DNA of 64,000 nucleotides from Promethearchaeota archaeon (GTDB lineage: Archaea; Asgardarchaeota; Lokiarchaeia; Sigyniarchaeales; Promethearchaeaceae). Each line of letters opens with the position of its first letter. Positions within the stretch are counted from its first letter, which is position 1. Location: contig JAFGBS010000004.1 in the NCBI GenBank assembly GCA_016933055.1, positions 239,350-303,349 of the forward strand, written 5' to 3'. Shown here piece after piece: positions 37,406-47,208 of the stretch. The notes beneath the pieces are model-generated. The model ran no database searches, had not been told where the DNA came from, and was given only the letters and a program-made list of their open reading frames with translations. The translations under genes were made by a program, and so were the position numbers.

Positions 37406-37570
37406 GTGAAGCTGGTCACATTGAATATTCCTCAAGTCTACCTTGATGGTATAGAAAGGTTGGTTGAACAGGAAGTATATCCTAATAGATCTGAGACAAT
37501 TCGAATTGCAATTCGCGATTTCTTACGTAAAGAATATAATGGGCAGCAAATTTTCAAAATAAAAAACTAA
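37406..37570 (+). CDS. Ribbon-helix-helix protein (short, GTG start)
   Basis: A 54-residue RHH protein starting at GTG 37406 reads KLVTLNIPQVYLDGIERLVE, then YPNRSETIRIAIRDFL. It shares the N-R-S-E, IR and AIRD residues with the RHH protein at 13053-13247. It likely binds DNA as a dimer, as a repressor of its own or the nearby gene. It is too short to be listed by common length cut-offs. The gene upstream of the DNA methyltransferase pair begins 66 bases later. Confidence 0.8.
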   Translation: MKLVTLNIPQVYLDGIERLVEQEVYPNRSETIRIAIRDFLRKEYNGQQIFKIKN

Positions 37571-37636
37571 ATTCTCCAATAAGGTTATTATCGGGTTTTA
37601 CAAAACATAAATAATACCCAGCTCACTTAAGGAAAA

Positions 37637-38146
37637 ATGACCGAAAACACTGATGGAATTGAGGAAATCCAAAAACAAATCCTGAAAATTACTAAGAATG
37701 CAAAAAAATTACAGACTAATTACAAAAATCTTGCAAATTCTTTAAAAGAAATGTCGAAAAATGTAAATTTTCTTCTGAAAACCGTTCAGCAGAATACAGA
37801 ATCCATCGAAAAACTCATCACAGAACAACAGAATACTGTTGGTAATGAGAAAAAACTACTGCAGCACGATAAAACCCAAGGTGAGCGAACCATCATCGAT
37901 CGAGAAAATTTTGTTCCTGCTCTGTATACAGTTCTAGCAGAATTTAAAAATGGAATTAAGGACTTTATAGAAATTAAAACCGTAAAACATCTCTTTTTTA
38001 AGGAATATACCCTCAATGATGAGACTGAGTTTGATGAGTGGCTTTTAGCGGCCTATTGGTCCAACGAAATAGAATTAATATCGGGTATCGGTGATTACGC
38101 AATTCGGGATATTTATGACAATGTTTATCACTACATTAAATTCTAA
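37637..38146 (+). CDS. Coiled-coil protein with C-terminal winged-helix-like domain
   Basis: The 169-residue product has an N-terminal coiled coil (about 10-75) and a C-terminal region (about 87-168) whose pattern (FVPALYTVLAEFKNGIKDFIEIKTVKHLF, then FDEWLLAAYWSNEIELISGIG) is winged-helix-like. It overlaps the DNA methyltransferase start region by 56 bases in another frame, so the two are translationally linked. It may be a specificity or accessory partner of the methyltransferase; that is inference. Confidence 0.6.
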   Translation: MTENTDGIEEIQKQILKITKNAKKLQTNYKNLANSLKEMSKNVNFLLKTVQQNTESIEKLITEQQNTVGNEKKLLQHDKTQGERTIIDRENFVPALYTVLAEFKNGIKDFIEIKTVKHLFFKEYTLNDETEFDEWLLAAYWSNEIELISGIGDYAIRDIYDNVYHYIKF

Positions 38147-40214
38147 TATAACATTGAAAGATTTCATTGAGTTTTATGAGTCTTTTCCAGACTTTAATGC
38201 CTTTTTGAAAGCAGTTTCAAGATATTATTCAGAAAATTTCAAATTTCTATCCAACAAACAAATATTGGATACACATGTTCTTCAAAATATAATAACTTCT
38301 TTTAATCAATACTTTGAAGCGTTATCATTGTATGACAATATTGAGGATAACAGAAAAAGTGGGAGTTATTTTACCCCAAAATCTGTTTGTCGGTTCATAA
38401 ATCAACGTGCTTGGAAACAGTATTCCCAAAATTCCAATATTTTAGACAGAATTCCTCAAATTCTAGATCCCAGTTCTGGATTAGGATTTTTTCTTATTGA
38501 TATGTTCTTTATGACTCTAAAAGAATTTTCAGAACGCGGAATTATTTCAGAACTATCATTGATTGACCTTATAAACGGTATTCATGGATGTGATATAAAT
38601 CAAACATCGGTTGAATTAAGTAAGAATCTTTTCTTATCCATTATGGGAATCCTTTTACTCAATGAATTTTTTTCTGGAGATTGGTCGACAATCAAGCAAA
38701 GAATTAATGCAAATTTTATCTCGGAAGATTTCTTGAAAACCAGTCTTTCTTTTAAGCCAGACATTATAGTTGGAAATCCTCCTTACGTACGAGTGCACAA
38801 GTTGCAGAAATCCGTAAATACTTACTTAAGAAATCATTTTTTTTCAGCTATATTTGATTTTGACCTTTATGTGTGTTTTTTTGAAAAAGCCATTCAGATA
38901 TTAACTAAAGGCGGCATTCTGGCTTTCATCACACCCGAAAAGTATTTGATGCGCAAATACGCTCGCAATATAAGAACTATAATGTTACTTAATTCCGTTT
39001 TGCTTGAATTGATTGACATTTCTCGATGTAATGAAGTATTTCCTGTAGATACGTATCCGATTATCTCTGTGTTGATGAAGACAACAGATGGATTAATCCC
39101 AACCATAACAGATTGGCATACACACCAAAAGCAGACTATTCAAAAATTCCCGACATTCAAAATGGTAATTATCCGATCTCCTCAATTTTCCACAGATTAT
39201 CAACAGAAAATCCATAAGATTTTGGATGGAAAAAAGCTGATCGGAACAGATATTGCTTCTCGAACATTTGAGATTAAAGATTTCTTGAAGTTTCAAGAAG
39301 ATCCTGAAAAAAAGTTTTTGTTCTATATGGACCAAAAAATGCAACAATTGGAAGAAATTTTCCACAATTATAGTACAATAGGTGATACGAATACAAGTAT
39401 TTTTTGTGGAACTCCTCGATCAAAATACTATCATGAAATAAAACATAATCTGACATGCAATCAGAATCCCTCAACAAATTGTATTCGATTTATTGTCTCC
39501 AAAAACATTGCACCTTATTGCATCTTTTGGGAATCACCCATCACCTTCGATCATGAGACTTATACAAAACCATGTTATCTTATTGAAAAGGGTGTATTTT
39601 CATCCACAAAATTATCGAATTTTAAATTCACCCCCAAAATATTGATGAAAGCTAATTCTCGTTATATTACAGCGGCAGTGGACAATGTAGGCTATATTTT
39701 TATAGGTGTCTATGGAATATTATGGAAATTAGACTCAGTAATACATTTGGATATATTGAACGCGATTTTCAATTCAAACCTCATCAATTATTATCTCCTC
39801 CACAAATACAAATCATATATGTTGAATTCCCGTTATCTCTCTATTAACAGTACCATAATCAATGATATTCCCCTTCCGGGTGTTTTTCATGGGAATCGAT
39901 TTCATCCAGCCATTTCCAATTCCAAATTCCATGAAATTTGTGTAAAACTTACTCAATCGATATCAGAACTCCGGCATAGTATCCAGTCGATGTGTGATTC
40001 TGGAGACGAAAATCTTGTTGAATCCCTTAAGAGAATTCTCCATCAATCCCAAAGTGAACCTTATGTTAATAATAATGATAAAAATAGTAAAATTATGAAC
40101 CATATACAAAAGATAAACAAATTTATATATGATTTATATGCAATTCCTAGAAAGTTCCAATCTCAATTAGAGGGGGAAAATATGATAATACATGATGGTA
40201 TGGAAAATTGTTGA
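38091..40214 (+). CDS. DNA adenine methyltransferase of Eco57I/TaqI type
   Basis: The 707-residue product has SGSYFTP (about 93-99), the S-adenosylmethionine motif LDPSSGLGFFLIDMF (near 126-140) and NPPYVRVHK (near 229), which defines an N6-adenine class enzyme. The C-terminal 400 residues look like the target-recognition part. No nuclease motif is visible, so it is a methyltransferase without an obvious restriction partner. The frame opens at GTG 38091; ATGs at 38115 and 38121 are alternatives, all inside the preceding gene. A small overlapping membrane-protein gene runs the other way at its 3' end. Confidence 0.85.
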   Translation: MITQFGIFMTMFITTLNSNITLKDFIEFYESFPDFNAFLKAVSRYYSENFKFLSNKQILDTHVLQNIITSFNQYFEALSLYDNIEDNRKSGSYFTPKSVCRFINQRAWKQYSQNSNILDRIPQILDPSSGLGFFLIDMFFMTLKEFSERGIISELSLIDLINGIHGCDINQTSVELSKNLFLSIMGILLLNEFFSGDWSTIKQRINANFISEDFLKTSLSFKPDIIVGNPPYVRVHKLQKSVNTYLRNHFFSAIFDFDLYVCFFEKAIQILTKGGILAFITPEKYLMRKYARNIRTIMLLNSVLLELIDISRCNEVFPVDTYPIISVLMKTTDGLIPTITDWHTHQKQTIQKFPTFKMVIIRSPQFSTDYQQKIHKILDGKKLIGTDIASRTFEIKDFLKFQEDPEKKFLFYMDQKMQQLEEIFHNYSTIGDTNTSIFCGTPRSKYYHEIKHNLTCNQNPSTNCIRFIVSKNIAPYCIFWESPITFDHETYTKPCYLIEKGVFSSTKLSNFKFTPKILMKANSRYITAAVDNVGYIFIGVYGILWKLDSVIHLDILNAIFNSNLINYYLLHKYKSYMLNSRYLSINSTIINDIPLPGVFHGNRFHPAISNSKFHEICVKLTQSISELRHSIQSMCDSGDENLVESLKRILHQSQSEPYVNNNDKNSKIMNHIQKINKFIYDLYAIPRKFQSQLEGENMIIHDGMENC

Positions 40215-40553
40215 TACAAGCATGAAAGTTAAGAAGAAAATTCCTGCTCCCTCTTTTAGGATTTCCTTCCATGACCAATTATCTTTATCATATTGAAATC
40301 GGAAAAATCCAAAACTTAGAATCCATGGGAACCCAAACCACACAAGAATCATATATAGAAGCATCCACCATCCCACTAATCGGAATAGTGTTACACCAAG
40401 AAATCCCGCAATAGCACCAGTTATAGCCTTGCCCCAATAAAATAGCTCCTTTTGTCTAGTTATTGCATCTTTTTCCAGTTCTACTTTTGTCTTTTTCCGC
40501 TTAACTACGTATTTTCCAGCAAGTTTACTCTTATTCCTGATCCGGCGTGCCAT
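40167..40553 (-). CDS. EMC6/Rab5IP-like membrane protein
   Basis: The 128-residue product has a basic N-terminus (about 1-38) and three hydrophobic segments. The pattern TGAIAGFLGVTLFRLVGWW, then FGFFRF and KEGAGIFFLTFMLVSTIFHT follows the Rab5-interacting/EMC6 family, where an EG-x-x-FxxF motif precedes the last helix. EMC6 is part of the eukaryotic ER membrane insertase complex, and archaeal relatives are known. The call is by pattern, not search. The last 48 bases overlap the methyltransferase gene on the other strand. Confidence 0.5.
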   Translation of the reverse strand: MARRIRNKSKLAGKYVVKRKKTKVELEKDAITRQKELFYWGKAITGAIAGFLGVTLFRLVGWWMLLYMILVWFGFPWILSFGFFRFQYDKDNWSWKEILKEGAGIFFLTFMLVSTIFHTIMYYHIFPL

Positions 40554-40650
40554 AATTTGTGTCTGATCCTAAGTGCCATATATAGTGAAAAGATAAAGTT
40601 AGTATAGTCTAACGCATTACACCTAATAAAGTCAATCCAATTTGCTAAAA

Positions 40651-42729
40651 ATGCCTAAAACACAAAACTCAAAGAAAAATGTTTCGAATATAGATGTGTA
40701 TGTAATTGCAAAGGAACTGAATACTATACTGGGAGACGGATTTATCGAAAACGTATACGAAATCTCTGATAATCTCCTTAAAATTCGGTGTCGCACCAAA
40801 ATGGGAAAAAAAGATCTCATCTTAGATGCCTCGAAACGTATGAATATTACCTCTTATGCCTATCCAGTTCCTTCTATGCCCTCTCAATATTGTTCAGCAC
40901 TGCGAAAACATTTGAAAGGGAGAAGAATCACAAGAGTATATCAATATGAGTTAGATCGTGTACTAATTATAGAATTAGCAAGTAATACAGGAGAACCTTG
41001 GAAATTCATCGTAGAAATGTTTCTGGGAGGAAACTTTCTGCTTATTGACGGGGAAAACCGAATATTTATGGCCAAACACTATAAAATCTATAAAGACAGA
41101 AGAATTTTGGCAAAAGCAGACTATATTCCCCCTATTCAAAATCCAATTCATTTTATGAACATGACTAAAGATGATCTAACCTATATTCTCAAAAATTCAC
41201 AATTGGACTTAGTTCGAACTATTTCGAAAAATATTAGCCTTGTAGGCTATATTGCGGAAGAGATGTGTAAACGAGCAAGATTAGACAAAAATAAAAACGC
41301 TAATTTCCTTACCGAGGAAGAAGTAAGCAGTCTTTTTCAAGAAATACAAGGCTTAATTGTAACTTTGAATCAAGATAAGTTCTCAGGAATCATTTATTCA
41401 GATGAAAACGATGATTATGTATTTTTTGAACCGTTCGATTTATTAATTCACTCCGATTTAAAAAATAAAGCGGTTTTTCCCAGCTTTAATGAAGCAATCG
41501 ATGAATTTTTTGCAAAAAAAGATGCCAAGTCCTTACTTTCTTCGGATTCTGAGAAAGTAGATAAAGTAGTGCGAAAATATGAACGAATTCATGAATCGCA
41601 AAAGGAGCAAATTGCCAATTCTAAGGAAAACCGAGAAGAACATTTATTTATGGGAGATCTGATTTATTCTAATCTCATTCCCATTGATAATCTTCTTAGC
41701 AATATAAAAGACGCTCGTAAACGTGGATTTGATTGGAAAACCATTTTAGAACGATTGAAAAAAGGGAAAGAGTTGAAAATTGAAGAAGCTCTCATTTTCC
41801 ACCGTGCCTATCCGAAGGAAGCAAAAATTGCAGTTAAACTTGATGATAAGATTATCCGGTTGGATTTTAGAAAAAATGCCACCGAAAATGCAACTCACTA
41901 CTACAAACTAGCCAAACGAGATAAACGTCGAATCGAGGGGGCGAAATCTGCGCTCAAACAAACAAAAACAATACTAGATGAGAAACAAATAGAAAAAGAA
42001 CTAACTGATCAACAACAAATAAGCTTAATCAAACAACCCAAAAAGCAATGGTATGAAAAATTCCGCTGGTTTAAGAGTTCTGATGGATTTCTTGTCATTG
42101 GTGGGAAAGATGCATCATCCAACGAGGTGATCGTGAAAAAATATATGGAGAAAAATGATCTGTATTTGCATACAGAGATAAGAGGTGCTCCTTCCACGGT
42201 CATAAAAAATCCTGATGATAAGACGATTCCTGAATTAACTATTAAGGAAGCGTCCAGTTTTGCAGCCAGTTACTCGAATGCATGGAGAGAAGGATGGGGA
42301 AGTACAAAAATTTATTATGTACACCCCGATCAAGTAACAAAATCCCCCAATCCGGGGGAGTATCTTTCAAAAGGGTCCTTTTTCATTCAAGGAGAAAAAA
42401 CTTACCTCCCTCCTCCCTTTTTGGAACTTAGTATTGGATTAGTTTTGGAAGTAGTAGGCCAATTAGATGAGGGTATTGCCGGTGATAAAAACATATATTT
42501 TCCTCGAATTATTGCTGGACCCCAAAGTGCCATTAAGTCGCAAACCAAGCATTTAGTACGAATCAAACCTCAAGGAAATGGATTATCGGGAGGGAAACTA
42601 GCAGAAAAAATAAAAGCATATTTTGTGTCTGGTTCGACAGAAGACGTAAAAAAATGGGTTAATTTAATCGACATTAACCACATCATCCATTTCTTACCTC
42701 CAGGTAATTCCTATATCACCAAAAAATAA
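40651..42729 (+). CDS. rqcH: Rqc2/RqcH-type NFACT protein
   Basis: RqcH/Rqc2 binds stalled 50S subunits and adds C-terminal alanine/threonine tails for quality control. The 692-residue product has the NFACT-N domain at the start (VIAKELNTILGDGFIENVYEI, MPSQYCSALRKHLKGRRI, GGNFLLID), a central coiled coil and the NFACT-R domain (YEKFRWFKSSDGFLVIGGKDASSNE, KNDLYLHTEIRGAPST). The C-terminal NFACT-C part is short. The ATG at 40651 is preferred to the TTG at 40642. The gene is intact and full-length for the archaeal family. Confidence 0.9.
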   Translation: MPKTQNSKKNVSNIDVYVIAKELNTILGDGFIENVYEISDNLLKIRCRTKMGKKDLILDASKRMNITSYAYPVPSMPSQYCSALRKHLKGRRITRVYQYELDRVLIIELASNTGEPWKFIVEMFLGGNFLLIDGENRIFMAKHYKIYKDRRILAKADYIPPIQNPIHFMNMTKDDLTYILKNSQLDLVRTISKNISLVGYIAEEMCKRARLDKNKNANFLTEEEVSSLFQEIQGLIVTLNQDKFSGIIYSDENDDYVFFEPFDLLIHSDLKNKAVFPSFNEAIDEFFAKKDAKSLLSSDSEKVDKVVRKYERIHESQKEQIANSKENREEHLFMGDLIYSNLIPIDNLLSNIKDARKRGFDWKTILERLKKGKELKIEEALIFHRAYPKEAKIAVKLDDKIIRLDFRKNATENATHYYKLAKRDKRRIEGAKSALKQTKTILDEKQIEKELTDQQQISLIKQPKKQWYEKFRWFKSSDGFLVIGGKDASSNEVIVKKYMEKNDLYLHTEIRGAPSTVIKNPDDKTIPELTIKEASSFAASYSNAWREGWGSTKIYYVHPDQVTKSPNPGEYLSKGSFFIQGEKTYLPPPFLELSIGLVLEVVGQLDEGIAGDKNIYFPRIIAGPQSAIKSQTKHLVRIKPQGNGLSGGKLAEKIKAYFVSGSTEDVKKWVNLIDINHIIHFLPPGNSYITKK

Positions 42730-44265
42730 TCATATTTCCTTAAGGATTTGTTTCACTGCAGTTCGAGTACCCCACATGGTACCTGATATTCCCCCTCCTG
42801 ATTCTGAGTATGCTCCAATATACCAGAGATTTTGTATGGGAGTTTTATGACTTGGTCCCACCTGTCCCATGATTGGAGCTAAACCTCCAAAACTATGTCT
42901 CTTAGTATTAATCCTCTTCCGAAAATCAGCAGGAGTCATCACCACACGAGTTTCTATACCTTCGTATAAACCTGGAATCTTTTTTTCTGCTTCCTTGATG
43001 AGTAGATCTGCATAATGATCTTTCATTTCTTCCCATGTTCCCTCTTTCAACCTATCGGGACAAATTGTGTAGATCGTCACAGCATATTTTCCTTCAGGGG
43101 CCATACTGGGACTATGTATGGAAGGGATATAGATCAAAAATCCGTCTTTTCCCTTGTGATATATACCTCGTCGGCATCGTTCAATAGATTCCTCAATATC
43201 ATATGTTTCATAATAATAACACAGTTGGTTCGGTTGAGACTGCAACGGATTAAAATTTATACCCAAGTGCACAAAAAAACAAGATTCCATATATCGTAAT
43301 CCATCAATCTGCTCTTTAAGACTCTCGGGTATATTCTCGCGACCAATCACATCATTGAAAATATCTGGAATTGATCCGCTAGAAAGAATTACATCCATAT
43401 TTTCTATTGAGCCATCGGATAGTTGTACTCCCTTTGCTACACCTTTCTCAATAAGAATCCTTTCCGCTTTGGTTTCAGTTTTTATCTTCCCTCCGTTATT
43501 TAGAATCAGTTTTTCCATTTCTTGAATTATCTTAAATGCCCCCCCTCGAATATAATGAAAAGTAGGCTCCCCAAGCATACCTAAGGCCTCGGTTAAAATA
43601 CGTTTATCAAATGCCGATTCTATATTTATTTGCGGGATACCTAATGCCGGAAACTCGATAGGTTTTGTTACAAAATCCGCAAGTATACCAGTAAACAAAG
43701 CTTTTATCTTTTCATCTTTGAAAAACAAATCCAGAAGTTGAGCAGCATTCCAATCGACGAATTTTTTATATTTTGAGAATTTCAATCCCATTCTAAGTTT
43801 AAAAAACTGTTTTCCAAGCCCTTTTTTCAATTCCAAATCCCGATTCATATTAATTAGATCAATCATACCCGTATAGAATTCATAATATGCATCAATTCCC
43901 TCGGATTCTTCTGGAAACAATTCCTTAAGTTTCTCTCGTCTCCAATATCTCCCTTGAAATTCCTTGGGCTTCCAAAGTTTAAAATCGGGAAATTCTAATC
44001 CTCGGTCTTCAAGAATAAACTCCATTTGATCTTGTAGTCCCAATTCGGTTAACACAATCGTACCAGTTTCTCGAGGTCCGAATCCTCCTAAAAGTAACGG
44101 ACCAATTTCCCATTTATACCCATCTTGTTCCGCTAAACCAGCGACACCTCCTATCATATGATATTGCTCATATATTGTTACGTTATGACCATGCAGGGCA
44201 AGGTAACTTCCAGCTGTCATTCCTGCTAAACCAGCACCGATGATTCCCACTTTCATTTCATTCAT
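42730..44265 (-). CDS. FAD-dependent phytoene-desaturase-like oxidoreductase
   Basis: The 511-residue product starts with a dinucleotide-binding motif VGIIGAGLAGMTAGSYLALHGHNVTIYEQ and has the family elements GGVAG, YKWEIGPLL and, at the C-terminus, YIGAYSESGGGISGTMWGTR for FAD binding. Members include carotenoid desaturases and geranylgeranyl reductase relatives, which act on isoprenoids and are plausible for archaeal lipid or carotenoid metabolism. Substrate not readable. It converges on rqcH with no spacer, sharing the end at 42729/42730. Confidence 0.85.
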   Translation of the reverse strand: MNEMKVGIIGAGLAGMTAGSYLALHGHNVTIYEQYHMIGGVAGLAEQDGYKWEIGPLLLGGFGPRETGTIVLTELGLQDQMEFILEDRGLEFPDFKLWKPKEFQGRYWRREKLKELFPEESEGIDAYYEFYTGMIDLINMNRDLELKKGLGKQFFKLRMGLKFSKYKKFVDWNAAQLLDLFFKDEKIKALFTGILADFVTKPIEFPALGIPQINIESAFDKRILTEALGMLGEPTFHYIRGGAFKIIQEMEKLILNNGGKIKTETKAERILIEKGVAKGVQLSDGSIENMDVILSSGSIPDIFNDVIGRENIPESLKEQIDGLRYMESCFFVHLGINFNPLQSQPNQLCYYYETYDIEESIERCRRGIYHKGKDGFLIYIPSIHSPSMAPEGKYAVTIYTICPDRLKEGTWEEMKDHYADLLIKEAEKKIPGLYEGIETRVVMTPADFRKRINTKRHSFGGLAPIMGQVGPSHKTPIQNLWYIGAYSESGGGISGTMWGTRTAVKQILKEI

Positions 44266-44437
44266 CTTTTTTATAATCCTATATACTTTGATTCCACCAA
44301 TCTAATATAAGTATACTTCAGTGGAACAGCAAAATCTTACCCTCCTTTCCATACCTGATCTTTCTTTTCTACACTTCGAAATTATTATATACTTTCTGAA
44401 CGAATTGTGTAAAATAGATAATTGTTCGGTGACCCCT

Positions 44438-45916
44438 ATGCAAAAAGAAAAATTTGAAAATACACGATGGATTATGGCTTCATATGGAGCCCGTGAGTGT
44501 TTTTCGCAATGGATAACGTCAGCTTTCGGTTTCTATACAGTAATTTTTTACGAAACCGTTATTGGTCTTAATCAAGTTCTTGCTATAGTTGCTTTCTTGA
44601 TCTTCTCCTTATGGAATGCGGTAAATGATCCTTTACTGGGATTCTTGATTGAACGATTTCCTACACGATTGTATAAGAATAAGGGATTTAAACGATTTCC
44701 TTGGGTTGTGGCCATGGCATTACCCTTATTACTCGCATATTTCTCCATTTATTTCGTTCCATTCGGATGGGCTCAAGATCCGGAGACGTATAAGTGGCCT
44801 ATTTTCGCATGGTACACAATAAGTCTACTCCTATTTGACACATTTTTCTCTATAATGGACATCAATTCGAGCAGTCTGTTTCCTGAAAAATTTCGCTCTC
44901 TAAATGAAAGAAGAACCTCTCAAGGATTTGGAACCCTTTTTGGAATTGCTGGAATTGTGTTAACATTTTTGATTACTTCCATGTTTTTACCAGATGACAC
45001 AGTTACAGGCACTATAGAGATAATGCAACATTATCGAAGTGTCGCCTGGGTTAGCTTAATTGGAGGCATTTTCTTATTCTTACTAGTAATTCCGGGAATA
45101 TGGGAACACAAAAAATTAAGAGAGAGAAATTTGGAGTACTTAGAAAGTTTAGATAGAAATAAAATCGAGCGAAAACCGTTCTTTTCGACTGTTAAGGAGA
45201 TGTTATCTAACAAAGCATTTGTAATGAAAATTGTACTATTCTTTGGATATCAAGCTTCTGTAGCGTTAGTAAATGCTAGCGCTTTATATGTTGCAAATTA
45301 CCTTCTAAGAGATCCTGGACTTCTTATTTTCCTATTAGGCGGAATGTTAGTCGGTGCTTTACTTTCTACACCCTTATGGGTAATTATTTCGAGAAAAGTG
45401 AACAACAATAAATTAATGAGTATTATAGGTGCGATAACTATGTTAGTTTCGTATATTCCCATGATATTCGTAAATGACTTAGTTCCATGGGTGATCGGCT
45501 TAGTAGTATTTGGGATAGGATTATCGGGGCAATGGTTTATGAGTCCCCCAACGATGGGTGATGTTATCGATGATTATACGGTTCGAACGGGGAAAAAAGA
45601 AGCGTCGATCTTCTTAGGTTATCAAACCTTCTTTATTCGATTTGGTGAAGCGTTTAAAGTCTTAACTATTATGGTTGTGCATTTATTAACCTTTTTCCCA
45701 CCAGGAGAGCCTACATATACGTCTTTGGAAGCTGCTTTAACACCTGATCAACTTCAAATCGCTCTGTTTGGTATCCGAATTCACACAGCAATTGTACCTG
45801 CTGTACTCGTACTAATAACACTAATTCTATTTTGGGTACTTTATCCTCTAACTCCTGATATAGTCGCTGAAAATAAGAAAAAACTTGCTGAAATGGGATT
45901 ATCTGAACATCAATAA
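44438..45916 (+). CDS. MFS sugar symporter, paralogue of 51127
   Basis: The product starts MQKEKFENTRWIMASYGARE and has about 12 membrane helices, with LWNAVNDPLLGFLIERF and the EKFRSLNERRTSQGFG loop of GPH-type symporters. The frame opens at 44321, but the ATG at 44438 matches the start of the paralogue at 51127 (SRWIMASFGARE) and has a TATA-like taaaatag about 24 bases upstream. It is likely to carry a sugar. The genes near it (a dehydrogenase, a methyltransferase) do not name the substrate; similarity to the transporter in the fucose cluster suggests a related sugar. Confidence 0.85.
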   Translation: MQKEKFENTRWIMASYGARECFSQWITSAFGFYTVIFYETVIGLNQVLAIVAFLIFSLWNAVNDPLLGFLIERFPTRLYKNKGFKRFPWVVAMALPLLLAYFSIYFVPFGWAQDPETYKWPIFAWYTISLLLFDTFFSIMDINSSSLFPEKFRSLNERRTSQGFGTLFGIAGIVLTFLITSMFLPDDTVTGTIEIMQHYRSVAWVSLIGGIFLFLLVIPGIWEHKKLRERNLEYLESLDRNKIERKPFFSTVKEMLSNKAFVMKIVLFFGYQASVALVNASALYVANYLLRDPGLLIFLLGGMLVGALLSTPLWVIISRKVNNNKLMSIIGAITMLVSYIPMIFVNDLVPWVIGLVVFGIGLSGQWFMSPPTMGDVIDDYTVRTGKKEASIFLGYQTFFIRFGEAFKVLTIMVVHLLTFFPPGEPTYTSLEAALTPDQLQIALFGIRIHTAIVPAVLVLITLILFWVLYPLTPDIVAENKKKLAEMGLSEHQ

Positions 45917-46280
45917 TATCTTTTTTTTCATTTTTATGAAATACATACCTACTATTACCAGGTTCTGTTTGCACGAACTATGCTTGAAGACTATCCAAAA
46001 GTGCTCCTTATAGGGGATTTTAGCATAGGAATGTCTAAATTCTACAATCTACCCTGAGGATTAGATAGCGTGACCACGTGGGACGAATGGTTTATCACAT
46101 AAACTGTATAGTATATCACCCGTAGGATACCCTAAACTTGGATTCTGGAATAATCGAGACTTCTTGAGGTCGAACATTACGGGATAAATCTTGATTAAAT
46201 GAAGTTACTTTAAAGGATAGAAATTATTATAATGATAGGATACAGTCCGAATTTAATCGAAGTATTTAGGCGAACTCCGA
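45917..46280. other. 364-base stretch without a gene
   Basis: I find no coding frame with family content, no tRNA and no box C/D element here. It is AT-rich and contains an atagcgtga motif at 46065-46073 that recurs at 13034 and 49314, and a weak hairpin (cgagacttcttgaggtcg). It holds the promoter region of the methyltransferase gene at 46281. Confidence 0.5.
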
Positions 46281-47174
46281 ATGGGAAAAAAGAAGGTATC
46301 GAAAACACGTTCATTTGGCACTCCCAAAAGAGAATCTCATGATTCATCGCTTTTTTACGAATCGAAACTCTATCAAAACATTCCAAAATCCCACGTAATA
46401 AAACAGATTGATAATTCTAAGAACATTCCGATTGAATACATTAATACTATCATCCACGGTGATAGTCAAAGTATGGATACACTCCCCGACGAGTCCATTC
46501 ATTTTGCAGTCACTTCTCCCCCCTATAATGTTCGGAAGGAGTATGATGATAATTTGGGATTGACAGAATATCTTGAATTATTACGTAATGTATTTTTGGA
46601 AACTTGGAGGGTTCTAGTCCCTGGAGGACGCATAGCCATCAATATTGCTAATATAGGAAGAAAACCGTACATTCCCCTTCACACTTATGTCATCCATTTG
46701 ATGGATGAAATTGGATTTTTGATGCGAGGAGAAATTATATGGGATAAGTCGGCATCCGCTGGAATATCATGTGCTTGGGGATCATTTGGGTCAGCAAGTA
46801 ATCCAGTTTTACGCGATGTACACGAATATATTATGGTTTTTTCTAAACAAACCATGAAAAGAGCAAAAAATGATAAGAAGGATTCAATAAGAAATGAAGA
46901 TTTTGTGCAATGGTCAAAATCCATCTGGAGTTTTCCAACTGTTTCTGCGAAAAAGATCGGTCACCCCGCTCCGTTTCCCGTGGAATTGCCGAAGCGTTTG
47001 ATTGAATTTTATACTTATCAGGAAGATGTGATCTTAGATCCTTTTATAGGTAGTGGCTCTACGGCGATTGCTGCCTTGGAGACTAATCGTAGATTTATTG
47101 GATACGAGATTAATCAAAAATATGTAACATTAGCAAATGAAAGAATACGAAAATACTTTGTAGAACAACAGTGA
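46281..47174 (+). CDS. Site-specific DNA methyltransferase (beta class, SPPY type)
   Basis: The 297-residue product has the motifs in circularly permuted (beta-class) order: TSPPYNVRKEYDD (catalytic motif IV, with serine suggesting N4-cytosine), a target region in the middle, then ILDPFIGSGSTAIAALE (AdoMet-binding motif I) near the C-terminus. It carries a lysine-rich N-terminus. No restriction-enzyme gene is recognised next to it; a small opposite-strand gene (47209-47502) and apparently degraded sequence follow, so this may be a solitary methylase. Base specificity is a guess from motif IV. Confidence 0.9.
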   Translation: MGKKKVSKTRSFGTPKRESHDSSLFYESKLYQNIPKSHVIKQIDNSKNIPIEYINTIIHGDSQSMDTLPDESIHFAVTSPPYNVRKEYDDNLGLTEYLELLRNVFLETWRVLVPGGRIAINIANIGRKPYIPLHTYVIHLMDEIGFLMRGEIIWDKSASAGISCAWGSFGSASNPVLRDVHEYIMVFSKQTMKRAKNDKKDSIRNEDFVQWSKSIWSFPTVSAKKIGHPAPFPVELPKRLIEFYTYQEDVILDPFIGSGSTAIAALETNRRFIGYEINQKYVTLANERIRKYFVEQQ

Positions 47175-47208
47175 GGTGAATTCCTCCGTTCGAAATCCAG
47201 ATCATAGC

